Assembly (NCBI GenBank): GCA_022795575.1
Contig: JAAWGY010000082.1
Coordinates: 1-8,831, forward strand
DNA: 8,831 bases
Source of the DNA: Angelakisella sp.
Lineage (GTDB): Bacteria > Bacillota > Clostridia > Oscillospirales > Ruminococcaceae
Reading direction: 5' to 3'
The translations under genes were made by a program, and so were the position numbers. Within the stretch, counting starts at the first letter, position 1. Every line of letters starts with the position of its first letter. Positions 1-5,739 of the stretch are shown here, in pieces. The notes under the pieces were generated by a model. It made no database searches and had not been told where the DNA came from. It saw only the letters and a program-made list of their open reading frames with translations.

Positions 1-5
1 AAAAG

Positions 6-40
6 CGCAGGAATACTATATGTATTTCAAGGTTTTTTGG
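6..40 (+). repeat. Fragment of the MITE core repeat at the window edge
   Basis: Positions 12-38 match 3259-3285, inside the right-hand MITE, at 23 of 27 bases. Both have AATACT, three variable bases, TGTATT, one variable base, then CAAGG and six T. The preceding CGCAG is also shared, with one extra base here. The copy is on the same strand as the 3160-3402 element. Beyond position 40 the sequence (to about 110) no longer aligns visibly with the two complete copies, so only the core hairpin/T-run motif is supported. It could be a diverged or truncated element lying downstream of the CCA transferase gene, or a shared terminator-like motif. Confidence 0.4.
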
Positions 41-123
41 CAAAGGCAGGCGGAAAATTTGCCGTCAAGATGCGCGCGGCGGCTATTGGTACAGCTTCTA
101 AAGGTTCCTGCTCCGCTTTTTTG

Positions 124-1488
124 CTACGATTGGCCCCTTCGCCGTTCCTCCGCCGCTGCCAGCAGCGCCTCCCGGCGGTTCTCCAGCCGGCCCTCCACCA
201 CCTCCGCCAGCAGGAAGGCCAGTGCCGCCCCCAGCTCCGGGCCGGGGGGGTAGCCCAGGGCCATCAGCTCCCGGCCCCCCACCGTCAGGTCCTTCAGGGC
301 AAGGCAGTGGGATTGTGCCACCGCTTCCGCCACAAGGGCCTCCCACTGGTCCAGCCGGGCCAGCCGGGGCGGGCGGCAGTCCGGGGCGTGGGCCAGGGTG
401 TCCCCCCGCTGGAGGGCCAACAGGTCCCGGAGCCCTGCCTCCCCCAGCCGGCCCAGCCAGCGGCGGGCGGCGGCGGGGGTAGGGGGGACCCAGGCGTCGT
501 GGAGCTCCACCAGCTCCACCACCCGGCGGCGGAGGGCGTTTTCGCACCGCAGGGCCCGGAGGGCCTTTTCCGCCAGCTGGGCGCTGGCCTTGCCGTGGCC
601 GTAAAAGTGGGCCACCCCGTCCTGGTCCACCGTGCGGCAGCCGGGCTTGCCGGCGTCGTGGAGGAGGGCGGCAAAGCGCAGCCCCTCCTCCGGCGGCACC
701 GATACCACCGCCTGGATGGTATGCCCCTGGAGGTCCAGGTGGTGGTGGGGGTTCTGCTGGTGGTAGCCGGGCATCTCCCCAAGGGGGGCCAGCCCCGGCA
801 GAACCGTAAGAACGTCCCAAAACGCCGTAAGGACCGGGGCCAACGATTCCCCGGGGGCGCAGAGAAGACGGCGGAGCTCGGCGCAGCACCGCTCCGGCGC
901 CACCCGGCGGAGGGTATCCCGGCGGCGGTGGATGGCGGCGGCGGTATCGGGGTGGGGGAGAAGGCCGTACCGGGCGGCAAAGCGCACCCCCCGCAGGATG
1001 CGCAGGGCGTCCTCCTCAAAGCGCCGGTCCGGCTCCCCCACGCAGCGCAGGACGCGCCCCCGCAGGTCGGCGGCGCCGCCAAAGGGGTCCCGGAGGCCCC
1101 GGTCCGGGTGCCAGGCCATGGCGTTTACGGTAAAATCCCGCCGGGCCAGGTCCGCCTCCAGCTCCCGGACAAAACGGACGGCATCGGGGCGGCGGTGGTC
1201 GGTGTAGCCCTCCTCCACCCGGTAGGAGGTCACTTCCCAGCCCTGGCCCTCCAGCCGGACGGTGACGGTGCCGTGGCGGAGGCCGGTGGGGATGGTCTTC
1301 CAGCCGGCAAAGGCGCCGGACATCTCCGCCGGGGTGGCGGAGGTGCAGATATCCCAGTCCTTGGGGGGGATGCCCAGGAGGGAATCCCGGACACAGCCCC
1401 CCACCAGCCAAGCCTCGTGGCCGCAGTCCTGGAGGCGGCGGAGGATGACGTTGGCGGCGGGTGGCGGGGCGAAGGCGGGTTGATTCAT
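124..1488 (-). CDS. cca: CCA tRNA nucleotidyltransferase with HD domain
   Basis: This 454-aa protein should add or repair the 3'-terminal CCA of tRNAs in the cytoplasm using CTP and ATP. Seen: the class II nucleotidyltransferase head with LVGGCVRDSLLG (residues 28-39); the metal-binding DWD (Asp44, Asp46) followed by ICTSA; RRDFTVNAMA (116-125); and EDALRILRGVRFAA (159-172), the nucleotide-selection region. An HD-type domain follows, with HHH at 248-250, HD at 277-278 (LLHDAGKP) and ELHD at 329-332. Length is normal for the bacterial HD-containing subgroup. The start is set by AGGAGGT (1495-1501, minus strand) six bases before the ATG; the stop is TAG. It lies 67 bases downstream of the 156-aa membrane protein gene in the same direction, so the two are probably co-transcribed. 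Some family members add only CC or only A; sequence reading alone cannot separate these. No clear terminator is seen after the gene. Confidence 0.93.
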   Translation of the reverse strand: MNQPAFAPPPAANVILRRLQDCGHEAWLVGGCVRDSLLGIPPKDWDICTSATPAEMSGAFAGWKTIPTGLRHGTVTVRLEGQGWEVTSYRVEEGYTDHRRPDAVRFVRELEADLARRDFTVNAMAWHPDRGLRDPFGGAADLRGRVLRCVGEPDRRFEEDALRILRGVRFAARYGLLPHPDTAAAIHRRRDTLRRVAPERCCAELRRLLCAPGESLAPVLTAFWDVLTVLPGLAPLGEMPGYHQQNPHHHLDLQGHTIQAVVSVPPEEGLRFAALLHDAGKPGCRTVDQDGVAHFYGHGKASAQLAEKALRALRCENALRRRVVELVELHDAWVPPTPAAARRWLGRLGEAGLRDLLALQRGDTLAHAPDCRPPRLARLDQWEALVAEAVAQSHCLALKDLTVGGRELMALGYPPGPELGAALAFLLAEVVEGRLENRREALLAAAEERRRGQS

Positions 1489-1555
1489 GACGGTACCTCC
1501 TGCCGGCAGGCTCCGGCGGGCATAAACAGGGCGGCGAAGGGCTTCCTTGCCGCGG

Positions 1556-2026
1556 CTATCCCCGGGAGAAGATGGAGCCCAGGGGGTTTTTTACCAGCTT
1601 TTGCAGGTCCAGGATGGCGGCGTTAAGGGCGGCAAAATCGATGGCGGAGATCTCCTGGATCGATTCCGAGGCCTCGTTGAGGCTCTCCCGCCCCTCGTTT
1701 AGGGTTTGGTTCAGGTTGTCCAGGACGCCGGGGATGTCCGCGGCCTCCAGCTGCTGGGCGATGATGGCGATGTGATCCAAGGTGACGTCGGCCCGGGACA
1801 GGGTGTTTTCCACCGCCGGAATCACCCGGCCCGCCATCAGCGCCACCGCCACCGCCAAAAACAGGGCGGTAAACCGGGACCAGAAGAGCCGCTTTTTAGC
1901 CAGGGCGGTTTGGGCGGCGGACTGCTCCTCCAGCCGCAGCAGAAGGGTTTTTACCTGGGTCAGCTCCACCGCCTGGGCGGCGGCCTGGGTTGCGGTGGTG
2001 ACGGTGGCGTCGTTGGAATCTGTCAT
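1556..2026 (-). CDS. Single-pass membrane protein of unknown function
   Basis: I do not recognise a family for this 156-aa protein. Seen: an acidic, Ala/Thr-rich N-terminus with a helical stretch (about 20-45), a basic KKR (44-46), one hydrophobic membrane segment (about 50-70), then a long polar helical tail (about 72-150) rich in Leu, Asn, Glu and Ser with coiled-coil-like spacing (for example LDNLNQTLNEGRESLNEASE). The positive charge before the membrane segment suggests an inside N-terminus and an outside tail. The ATG at 2026 is chosen because AAGGAG lies about nine bases before it (minus strand); a longer reading from 2125 has no such site and runs into non-coding sequence. The gene precedes the CCA transferase gene by 67 bases and is likely co-transcribed, which need not mean a shared function. 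A structural or scaffold role is possible but unsupported. Confidence 0.8.
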   Translation of the reverse strand: MTDSNDATVTTATQAAAQAVELTQVKTLLLRLEEQSAAQTALAKKRLFWSRFTALFLAVAVALMAGRVIPAVENTLSRADVTLDHIAIIAQQLEAADIPGVLDNLNQTLNEGRESLNEASESIQEISAIDFAALNAAILDLQKLVKNPLGSIFSRG

Positions 2027-2063
2027 AAGAAAAGCTCCTTTCCAAAGGCCCTGCAGCCTGTCA

Positions 2064-2069
2064 ATTGTA
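2064..2069 (-). promoter_or_regulatory. Possible -10 box for the membrane protein/cca unit
   Basis: TACAAT on the minus strand is one base from the consensus -10 and would place the transcript start about 30 bases before the ATG at 2026. No convincing -35 lies 16-18 bases upstream. A TTGACA at 2064-2059 is a good -35 by itself, but its expected -10 falls on the ribosome binding site and does not match. The unit must start between the terminator at 2146 and the ATG, so this is the best candidate there, held weakly. Confidence 0.25.
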
Positions 2070-2145
2070 AGGTGAGCCGCAGGAGGGGAGGGGGACGAAG
2101 AGCCCCGCCTGGCGGCTGTGGGCAAAGCGTCGTCCCCAAAAAGCC

Positions 2146-2177
2146 AATGGCCCGGCCAGCCGGCCGGGCCATTTTTT
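2146..2177. terminator. Strong intrinsic terminator, probably bidirectional
   Basis: AATGGCCCGGCC (2146-2157), loop AGCC, and GGCCGGGCCATT (2162-2173) form a perfect 12-bp stem. T-runs lie on both sides: six T on the plus strand (2172-2177) and five on the minus strand (complement of 2138-2142, three bases beyond the stem). All neighbouring genes are on the minus strand, so its likely task is to end the lipoprotein transcript before the membrane protein/cca unit. Removing the inserted MITE (2206-2422 plus one TTA) would put the stem about 29 bases after the lipoprotein stop codon, a normal distance. Confidence 0.85.
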
Positions 2178-2205
2178 GTGGGTGTGTTGACGTCAGCCGC
2201 TCTTA

Positions 2206-2422
2206 GAACCTGTATTCACAACCGTCTGACGCCGTCAGGCCAGGTCTTTTCCCGCCCTGCCACGTTACTGCGCCCGCAGGCGCGTCCAGGCGCAACCGCC
2301 GCAGGCGGCTCTTAGCGCCTGGAAAAAACCTTGCAATACACCAAGTATTGCTGCAGTTTTTTGCCTTGCAGGGCGGGAAATCCCTTGTCCTGCCTGCATC
2401 ATCCGGTTATAAATACAGGTTC
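2206..2422 (-). mobile_element. MITE-like element, left copy (217 bp)
   Basis: This non-coding element has perfect 11-bp inverted ends (GAACCTGTATT at 2206-2216; its complement at 2412-2422) and a TTA on each side (2203-2205 and 2423-2425) that looks like a 3-bp target duplication. Its core 2241-2349 matches the reverse complement of 3259-3367 at 103 of 109 bases. The two elements are collinear from end to end: 35 bases before the core in both, 60 bases from GCCTTGCAGG to the end in both, and one 26-base length difference between. It has no coding capacity. TNA duplication and GA-CCTGT-type ends recall non-autonomous elements moved by IS5-group (ISL2/IS1031-like) transposases; that assignment is an inference. 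The right TTA is also the lipoprotein stop codon. Confidence 0.75.
2320..2372. other. Hairpin with flanking A- and T-tracts inside the left MITE
   Basis: GCAATAC (2334-2340) and GTATTGC pair around a five-base loop, with six A before (about 2323-2328) and six T after. On the minus strand this reads as a stem, a four-base gap and six T, in line with a weak intrinsic terminator for transcripts leaving the lipoprotein gene. The right MITE carries the same A-tract and stem bases, with an additional 26-base insert between stem and T-tract. Terminator activity is inferred from layout only. Confidence 0.4.
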
Positions 2423-2941
2423 TTATTTGGCGTTGGCAGCAGCCTTGGTCAGGGTGGCGAAGAAGTCGCCGCAGGACATGGTGCAGGAGCTGGTCAGGTC
2501 GGCGATGTCGGGAACGTTGGTGTGGCCGTTGACCTCCTTGACAGCCATGCCGGTAACATCAGCGGGAGTCTTGCCCACAGCGTAGCCCTCCAGGGCGGCG
2601 ATCTGCTCGTACCACTCCTTGCCGATGGCGGAAGCGCCCTTCATGTTGTAGCCTTCCTTCAGCTCCTTCTTGGACTGGATGGAATCGGCCACGGTGACGG
2701 CACCGGCGGTGGTGACAGAGGCCTTGCACTGCATAACATCCCAGGCAACGCCAACGATCTTGCCGTTGCTGTCCAGGGTAACGGCGCAGGCGGTGACATC
2801 CGCCTGGGTCTTGCCGTCGCCGTCAGGGGAGGCGTTGCCGCCGCTCATGTTGGCCACCATGCCCAGGCCCAGCTTCAGGGAAGGGGCGCTGCAGCCTGCG
2901 ACCATCAGCAGGACCAGGGTCAAAGCGATGAGTTTCTTCAT
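2423..2941 (-). CDS. Small secreted lipoprotein, function unknown
   Basis: The 172-aa product starts with a lipoprotein signal: MKK, a hydrophobic run (4-15), then the lipobox VAGC with Cys17 as the lipid-modified residue, so the mature protein should sit on the outer face of the membrane. The mature part is compact, with a segment of the type ACAVTLDSNGKIVGVAWDV (51-69), then KKELKEGYNMKGASAIGKEW (91-110) and YAVGKTPADVTGM (120-132). This resembles lipoproteins common in gut clostridia, often unnamed or linked to FMN-binding-like folds; I recall the style but cannot confirm a family. Four further cysteines (52, 72, 153, 157) may form disulfides. The ATG at 2941 has GGAGG seven to eight bases before it; an ATG five codons earlier lies upstream of that site and is rejected. 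The gene stands alone with its own promoter and is flanked by two inverted MITEs. Confidence 0.85.
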   Translation of the reverse strand: MKKLIALTLVLLMVAGCSAPSLKLGLGMVANMSGGNASPDGDGKTQADVTACAVTLDSNGKIVGVAWDVMQCKASVTTAGAVTVADSIQSKKELKEGYNMKGASAIGKEWYEQIAALEGYAVGKTPADVTGMAVKEVNGHTNVPDIADLTSSCTMSCGDFFATLTKAAANAK

Positions 2942-3001
2942 GTTCGTTTCCTCCAAATATGCTTTCGCATTCTTATTAGCGCCGTCGAAACGGCAGCTTG
3001 C
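2942..3001 (-). promoter_or_regulatory. 5' leader of the lipoprotein mRNA with two small hairpins
   Basis: About 60 bases separate the predicted transcript start (near 3001) from the ATG. Read on the minus strand they contain GCCGT-TTCG-ACGGC (5-bp stem, UUCG loop) and, just before the GGAGG, ATGC-GAAA-GCAT (4-bp stem, GNRA loop). Both are compact stable RNA folds that could protect the mRNA 5' end or tune translation. No known riboswitch is recognised. Confidence 0.45.
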
Positions 3002-3007
3002 CCTACC

Positions 3008-3036
3008 ATTATATTGGAAAGTTGGGGCAATTTCAA
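3008..3036 (-). promoter_or_regulatory. Near-consensus sigma-A promoter of the lipoprotein gene
   Basis: On the minus strand, TTGAAA (3036-3031), a 17-base spacer and a perfect TATAAT (3013-3008) precede the lipoprotein gene. The expected start is near 3001. Five of six -35 bases and all six -10 bases match consensus at optimal spacing, so strong housekeeping expression is likely. Upstream of it lies an AT-rich stretch (about 3037-3064) that could act as an UP element. Confidence 0.85.
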
Positions 3037-3159
3037 GCCTAAATTTTCACAAACCTCTGTTATTTGCGAATACTTCCCCTCCACCGCCTAAAAAAACGCT
3101 GGTTTTCTCACTTTATCTTTCCTTTTCTTGTCCTCGCGGCCGGTATTGCCCTTGGCTCA

Positions 3160-3402
3160 GAGCCTGTTCAGGATCTTCCGGTGCGCCGAATTGGCGGGGA
3201 TTTTTGTGTCCTGCAAGGCAAAAAACCTCGGAGCCCTCCGGGCACGTCTGCTTCGCAGAATACTTGCTGTATTGCAAGGTTTTTTCCAGGAGCTAAGAAC
3301 CGCCTGCGGCGGTTGCGCCTGGACGCGCCTGCGGGCGCAGTAACGCGGCAGGGCGCAAAAAGACCTGCCAAGGCGGCGTGCTGGGAGATCTTGGATAGGC
3401 TC
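3160..3402 (+). mobile_element. MITE-like element, right copy (243 bp)
   Basis: This element is inverted relative to the left copy at 2206-2422. Its ends are imperfect inverted repeats: 3159-3176 (AGAGCCTGTTCAGGATCT) pairs with 3386-3403 at 15 of 18 bases. TCA (3157-3159) and TTA (3403-3405) flank it, both of TNA form but not identical. Core 3259-3367 matches the left copy at 103 of 109 bases, and the whole length difference (26 bases) lies in one place, an additional hairpin-forming segment at about 3226-3258 that replaces seven bases of the other copy. It is non-coding. Its right end lies 48 bases before the -35 of the plus-strand operon and its left end about 120 bases behind the lipoprotein promoter, so it separates the two divergent promoters. 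Confidence 0.7.
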
Positions 3403-3450
3403 TTAGGCAAAAAACTACCCCGCTTCTGCCGAATTTTTCTGAAATCCGTA

Positions 3451-3479
3451 TTGCCTGCCGCCCTTTTTTTCTTTATAAT
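3451..3479 (+). promoter_or_regulatory. Promoter of the c-di-GMP phosphorelay operon
   Basis: TTGCCT (3451-3456), a 17-base spacer and a perfect TATAAT (3474-3479) give a sigma-A-type promoter with an imperfect -35 (four of six bases). The spacer contains a run of seven T. The expected start is near 3486, giving a leader of about 135 bases before the ATG at 3622. This also shows that the long open frame beginning at 3064 cannot all be translated from this transcript. Confidence 0.75.
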
Positions 3480-3485
3480 AGTAAC

Positions 3486-3603
3486 GTACGGGAGTTTCGC
3501 CACCAGGCAGGACAGAGGGCGGACCCAAGCTTTGGACATACCGGACCGGGAAGGCATCCCGGTCCTTGCGGCGGTGCCGGGGCGGCGCCCCCGCCGCTAT
3601 TAC
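3486..3603 (+). promoter_or_regulatory. Structured 5' leader of the c-di-GMP operon
   Basis: Two strong hairpins are stacked before the ribosome binding site. The first is GGACCGGGA (3543-3551), loop AGGCA, TCCCGGTCC (3557-3565): nine perfect pairs. The second pairs GCGGCGG (3568-3574) with CCGCCGC (3591-3597) and holds an inner GGGC/GCCC stem (3580-3583 with 3587-3590); it ends six bases before AAGGAGG. Neither is followed by a T-run, so they are not terminators. The first half (3486-3540) has no obvious strong stem. I looked for the c-di-GMP-I (GEMM) hallmarks and did not see them. A cis-regulatory role is plausible but unproven; the hairpins could merely reflect high GC. Confidence 0.45.
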
Positions 3604-3610
3604 AAGGAGG
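3604..3610 (+). promoter_or_regulatory. Ribosome binding site that fixes the start at 3622
   Basis: AAGGAGG lies 11 bases before the ATG at 3622, slightly long spacing but a near-perfect anti-16S match. The first conserved residues of the REC domain follow this ATG at normal distance. The open frame reaches back to 3064, but that stretch crosses a MITE and the promoter. Confidence 0.8.
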
Positions 3611-3621
3611 TGCTTTTGCCT

Positions 3622-5739
3622 ATGGGCAGGGGATCCAAGAATCCCTGTATCCTCATCGCTGATGACTCGGAGATGAACCGCTCTATCCTGGAGGATATGC
3701 TGGGGGACGAGTACGACATCATCGAGGTGGAGGACGGCGAACAGGCGGTGGAGGCGATCCGCCGGCATAAGGCTGAGCTGTCCCTTATCCTTTTGGATAT
3801 CGTGATGCCCCGGATGGACGGCTTTGGCGTTTTGGCACAGATGAACGACAACCACTGGATCGAGGACATCCCGGTGATCATGATCTCGGCCGAGAGCAAC
3901 CCCGGCAACATCGAGCGGGCCTACGAGCTGGGGGCCACCGACTTTATCAGCCGCCCCTTTGACGCCCTGATCGTCCACCACCGGGTGGTGAACACCATCC
4001 TGCTCTACACCAAGCAGAAGAAGCTCATCGACCTGGTTGCGGACCAGATCTACGAAAAAGAGCTGAGCAGCACCCTGATGATCGATATCCTCAGCCATAT
4101 CGTGGAGTTCCGCAACGGGGAAAGCGGCCTCCACGTCCGCCATGTGAACATCCTGACCGAGATGTTCCTGCGCCACCTGAGCAGCCACACCGAGCACTAC
4201 CGCTTTTCTCAAAGCGAAATCTCCCTCATCAGCACCGCCTCTGCCCTCCACGACATCGGCAAAATCGCCATCAGAGAGGAGATCCTCAACAAGCCCGGGC
4301 GGCTGACCACCGAGGAATTCGAGGAGATGAAAAAGCACTCCGCCATCGGCGCGCAGATGCTCAAGGAGCTGCCCATCCACCAGGAGGAGCCATTGGTGAA
4401 GGTGGCTTACGAGATCTGCCGCTGGCACCACGAGCGGTACGACGGCAGGGGCTACCCCGACGGCCTTAAGGGGGACGAGATCCCCATTGCCGCCCAGATC
4501 GTGGCCCTGGCCGACGTCTACGACGCCCTGACCAGCGAGCGGGTGTATAAGCCTGCCTTCAGCCACGAAAAGGCGGTGGAGATGATCAGCGAGGGCCAGT
4601 GCGGTGCCTTTAACCCCCTGCTGATCACCTGCCTCCAGGCCCTTTCCGGCAGCATCCAGAAGGAGCTGAGGAACGATACCCCCGCCCGGGCCCAGCAGCG
4701 GGAGATGCGCAACATCGCCGAGGAGCTGCTTCGCCACAAGGAGCTCACCGCCTCGGAGCGGACCCTCCAGCTTTTGGAGCACGAGCGGATGAAGTACAAT
4801 TTCTTTGCCTCCCTCACCGACGAAATCCAGTTTGAGTACACCGTCGCCCCTGCTATGGTGACGCTTTCCGCCCAGGGGGCCAGCCAGCTGAACCTGCCGG
4901 AGATCATCATGGACCCCCTCCACAACCAGGCCGCCACCGCCCTGATGGACGAAAAGGAGCAGGCGGACCTTTCCCAGGCGCTGCGGGATACCACCCCGGA
5001 ACACCCCATTGTGCGGTACGACTGCCGCATCACCTTCCAGGGGGAGCGGCGCTGGACCCGGATCATCGCCCGGGCCACCTGGAGCCAGGACGAGCCGCCC
5101 CAGTATCTGGGGGCCATCGGCAAGGCCATCGATATCCACGATTCCCACGTCAAGCTATCCAAGCTGGAGCAGATGGCCTCCCACGACCGGCTCACCGGCC
5201 TTTTGAACCACGCCACCGCCCGGGAGCAGATCGAAGCCCGGATGGAGGCCCGGCCCCACAACCAATTCGCCCTGGCCCTGCTGGACCTGGACCACTTCAA
5301 ATCTGCCAACGATACATACGGCCACGCCTTTGGGGACCAGGTGCTGATCCATATGGCGGAGGCGCTGCAGCAGAGCGTCCGCATCGGGGATATCGCTGCC
5401 CGGATCGGCGGGGACGAATTCCTCATCTTCCTGGAGTACAGCCAGGATGTGGAGCCCGTCATCCAGCGCATCTACTCCGCCATCAACGGCGGGCAGTACG
5501 AAAACTTCCGCATCTCGGTGAGCATGGGTGTCAGCTGCAGCCAGGAGGCGGGCAACGACTACACCGCACTCTTTAATATGGCAGACCACGCCCTGTACGC
5601 CGTAAAACGGGCGGGGCGGGGCCAGTACCGTTTTTACAACAGCCGGATGGACAAGGTCCTTTCAGCCATCACCCCCATTGACGGGGAGAAAAAAACACCT
5701 GCCGGGGAGGCCGGCGACGAAGGAGGAAGTAAAGTATGA
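3622..5739 (+). CDS. Response regulator with HD-GYP, PAS and GGDEF domains
   Basis: This 705-aa cytoplasmic protein should both make and break cyclic-di-GMP under control of phosphorylation. Domains seen: REC (about 9-125; acidic pair Asp14/Asp15, phospho-acceptor Asp59 in LILLDIVMP, Ser89); HD-GYP (about 150-345) with HDIGK (His210, Asp211), His239, HHERYDGRGYP (269-279) and DALTSERVYK, matching an active c-di-GMP phosphodiesterase; a helical linker (355-395); a PAS-like fold (about 395-505); GGDEF (about 512-675) with DLDHFKSANDTYGH, an intact GGDEF signature at 596-600 and an RIGD inhibitory site (587-590) exactly five residues before it. The REC domain has Arg111 (SRPFD) where Lys is usual. 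The start is set by AAGGAGG at 3604. The stop overlaps the next start (ATGA), so translation is probably coupled. Which enzymatic activity dominates cannot be read from sequence. Confidence 0.93.
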   Translation: MGRGSKNPCILIADDSEMNRSILEDMLGDEYDIIEVEDGEQAVEAIRRHKAELSLILLDIVMPRMDGFGVLAQMNDNHWIEDIPVIMISAESNPGNIERAYELGATDFISRPFDALIVHHRVVNTILLYTKQKKLIDLVADQIYEKELSSTLMIDILSHIVEFRNGESGLHVRHVNILTEMFLRHLSSHTEHYRFSQSEISLISTASALHDIGKIAIREEILNKPGRLTTEEFEEMKKHSAIGAQMLKELPIHQEEPLVKVAYEICRWHHERYDGRGYPDGLKGDEIPIAAQIVALADVYDALTSERVYKPAFSHEKAVEMISEGQCGAFNPLLITCLQALSGSIQKELRNDTPARAQQREMRNIAEELLRHKELTASERTLQLLEHERMKYNFFASLTDEIQFEYTVAPAMVTLSAQGASQLNLPEIIMDPLHNQAATALMDEKEQADLSQALRDTTPEHPIVRYDCRITFQGERRWTRIIARATWSQDEPPQYLGAIGKAIDIHDSHVKLSKLEQMASHDRLTGLLNHATAREQIEARMEARPHNQFALALLDLDHFKSANDTYGHAFGDQVLIHMAEALQQSVRIGDIAARIGGDEFLIFLEYSQDVEPVIQRIYSAINGGQYENFRISVSMGVSCSQEAGNDYTALFNMADHALYAVKRAGRGQYRFYNSRMDKVLSAITPIDGEKKTPAGEAGDEGGSKV

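Noticed and set aside
37..1626. Long open frame (529 codons) opposite the CCA transferase gene
   Set aside because: It lies antisense to a gene with clear catalytic motifs, has low-complexity Gly/Pro/Ala/Arg content and no ribosome binding site. GC-rich codon use readily opens such frames.
2059..2064. TTGACA as -35 of the membrane protein/cca unit
   Set aside because: The expected -10 position reads AAAGGA and overlaps the ribosome binding site, leaving no room for a leader.
2027..2125. 33-residue N-terminal extension of the membrane protein
   Set aside because: The ATG at 2026 has AAGGAG in good position. The extension is Pro/Ser/Arg-rich and runs through the likely promoter region.
2206..3402. 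Composite transposon carrying the lipoprotein gene
   Set aside because: No transposase is present, and each element has its own TNA-type flanks, with a matching TTA pair around the left copy. This favours two independent insertions.
3064..3621. N-terminal extension of the response regulator, which would add hydrophobic segments
   Set aside because: The stretch crosses a MITE with a near-identical non-coding copy elsewhere and the predicted promoter at 3451-3479. The REC domain and a good ribosome binding site fix the start at 3622.
3486..3621. A c-di-GMP-I (GEMM) riboswitch in the operon leader
   Set aside because: The conserved core bases of that class are not seen; only strong hairpins are present.
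3415..5148. Long minus-strand open frame opposite the HD-GYP/GGDEF gene
   Set aside because: It is a mirror of a well-supported coding strand, with His/Val/Leu-rich composition typical of antisense frames and no domain recognised.
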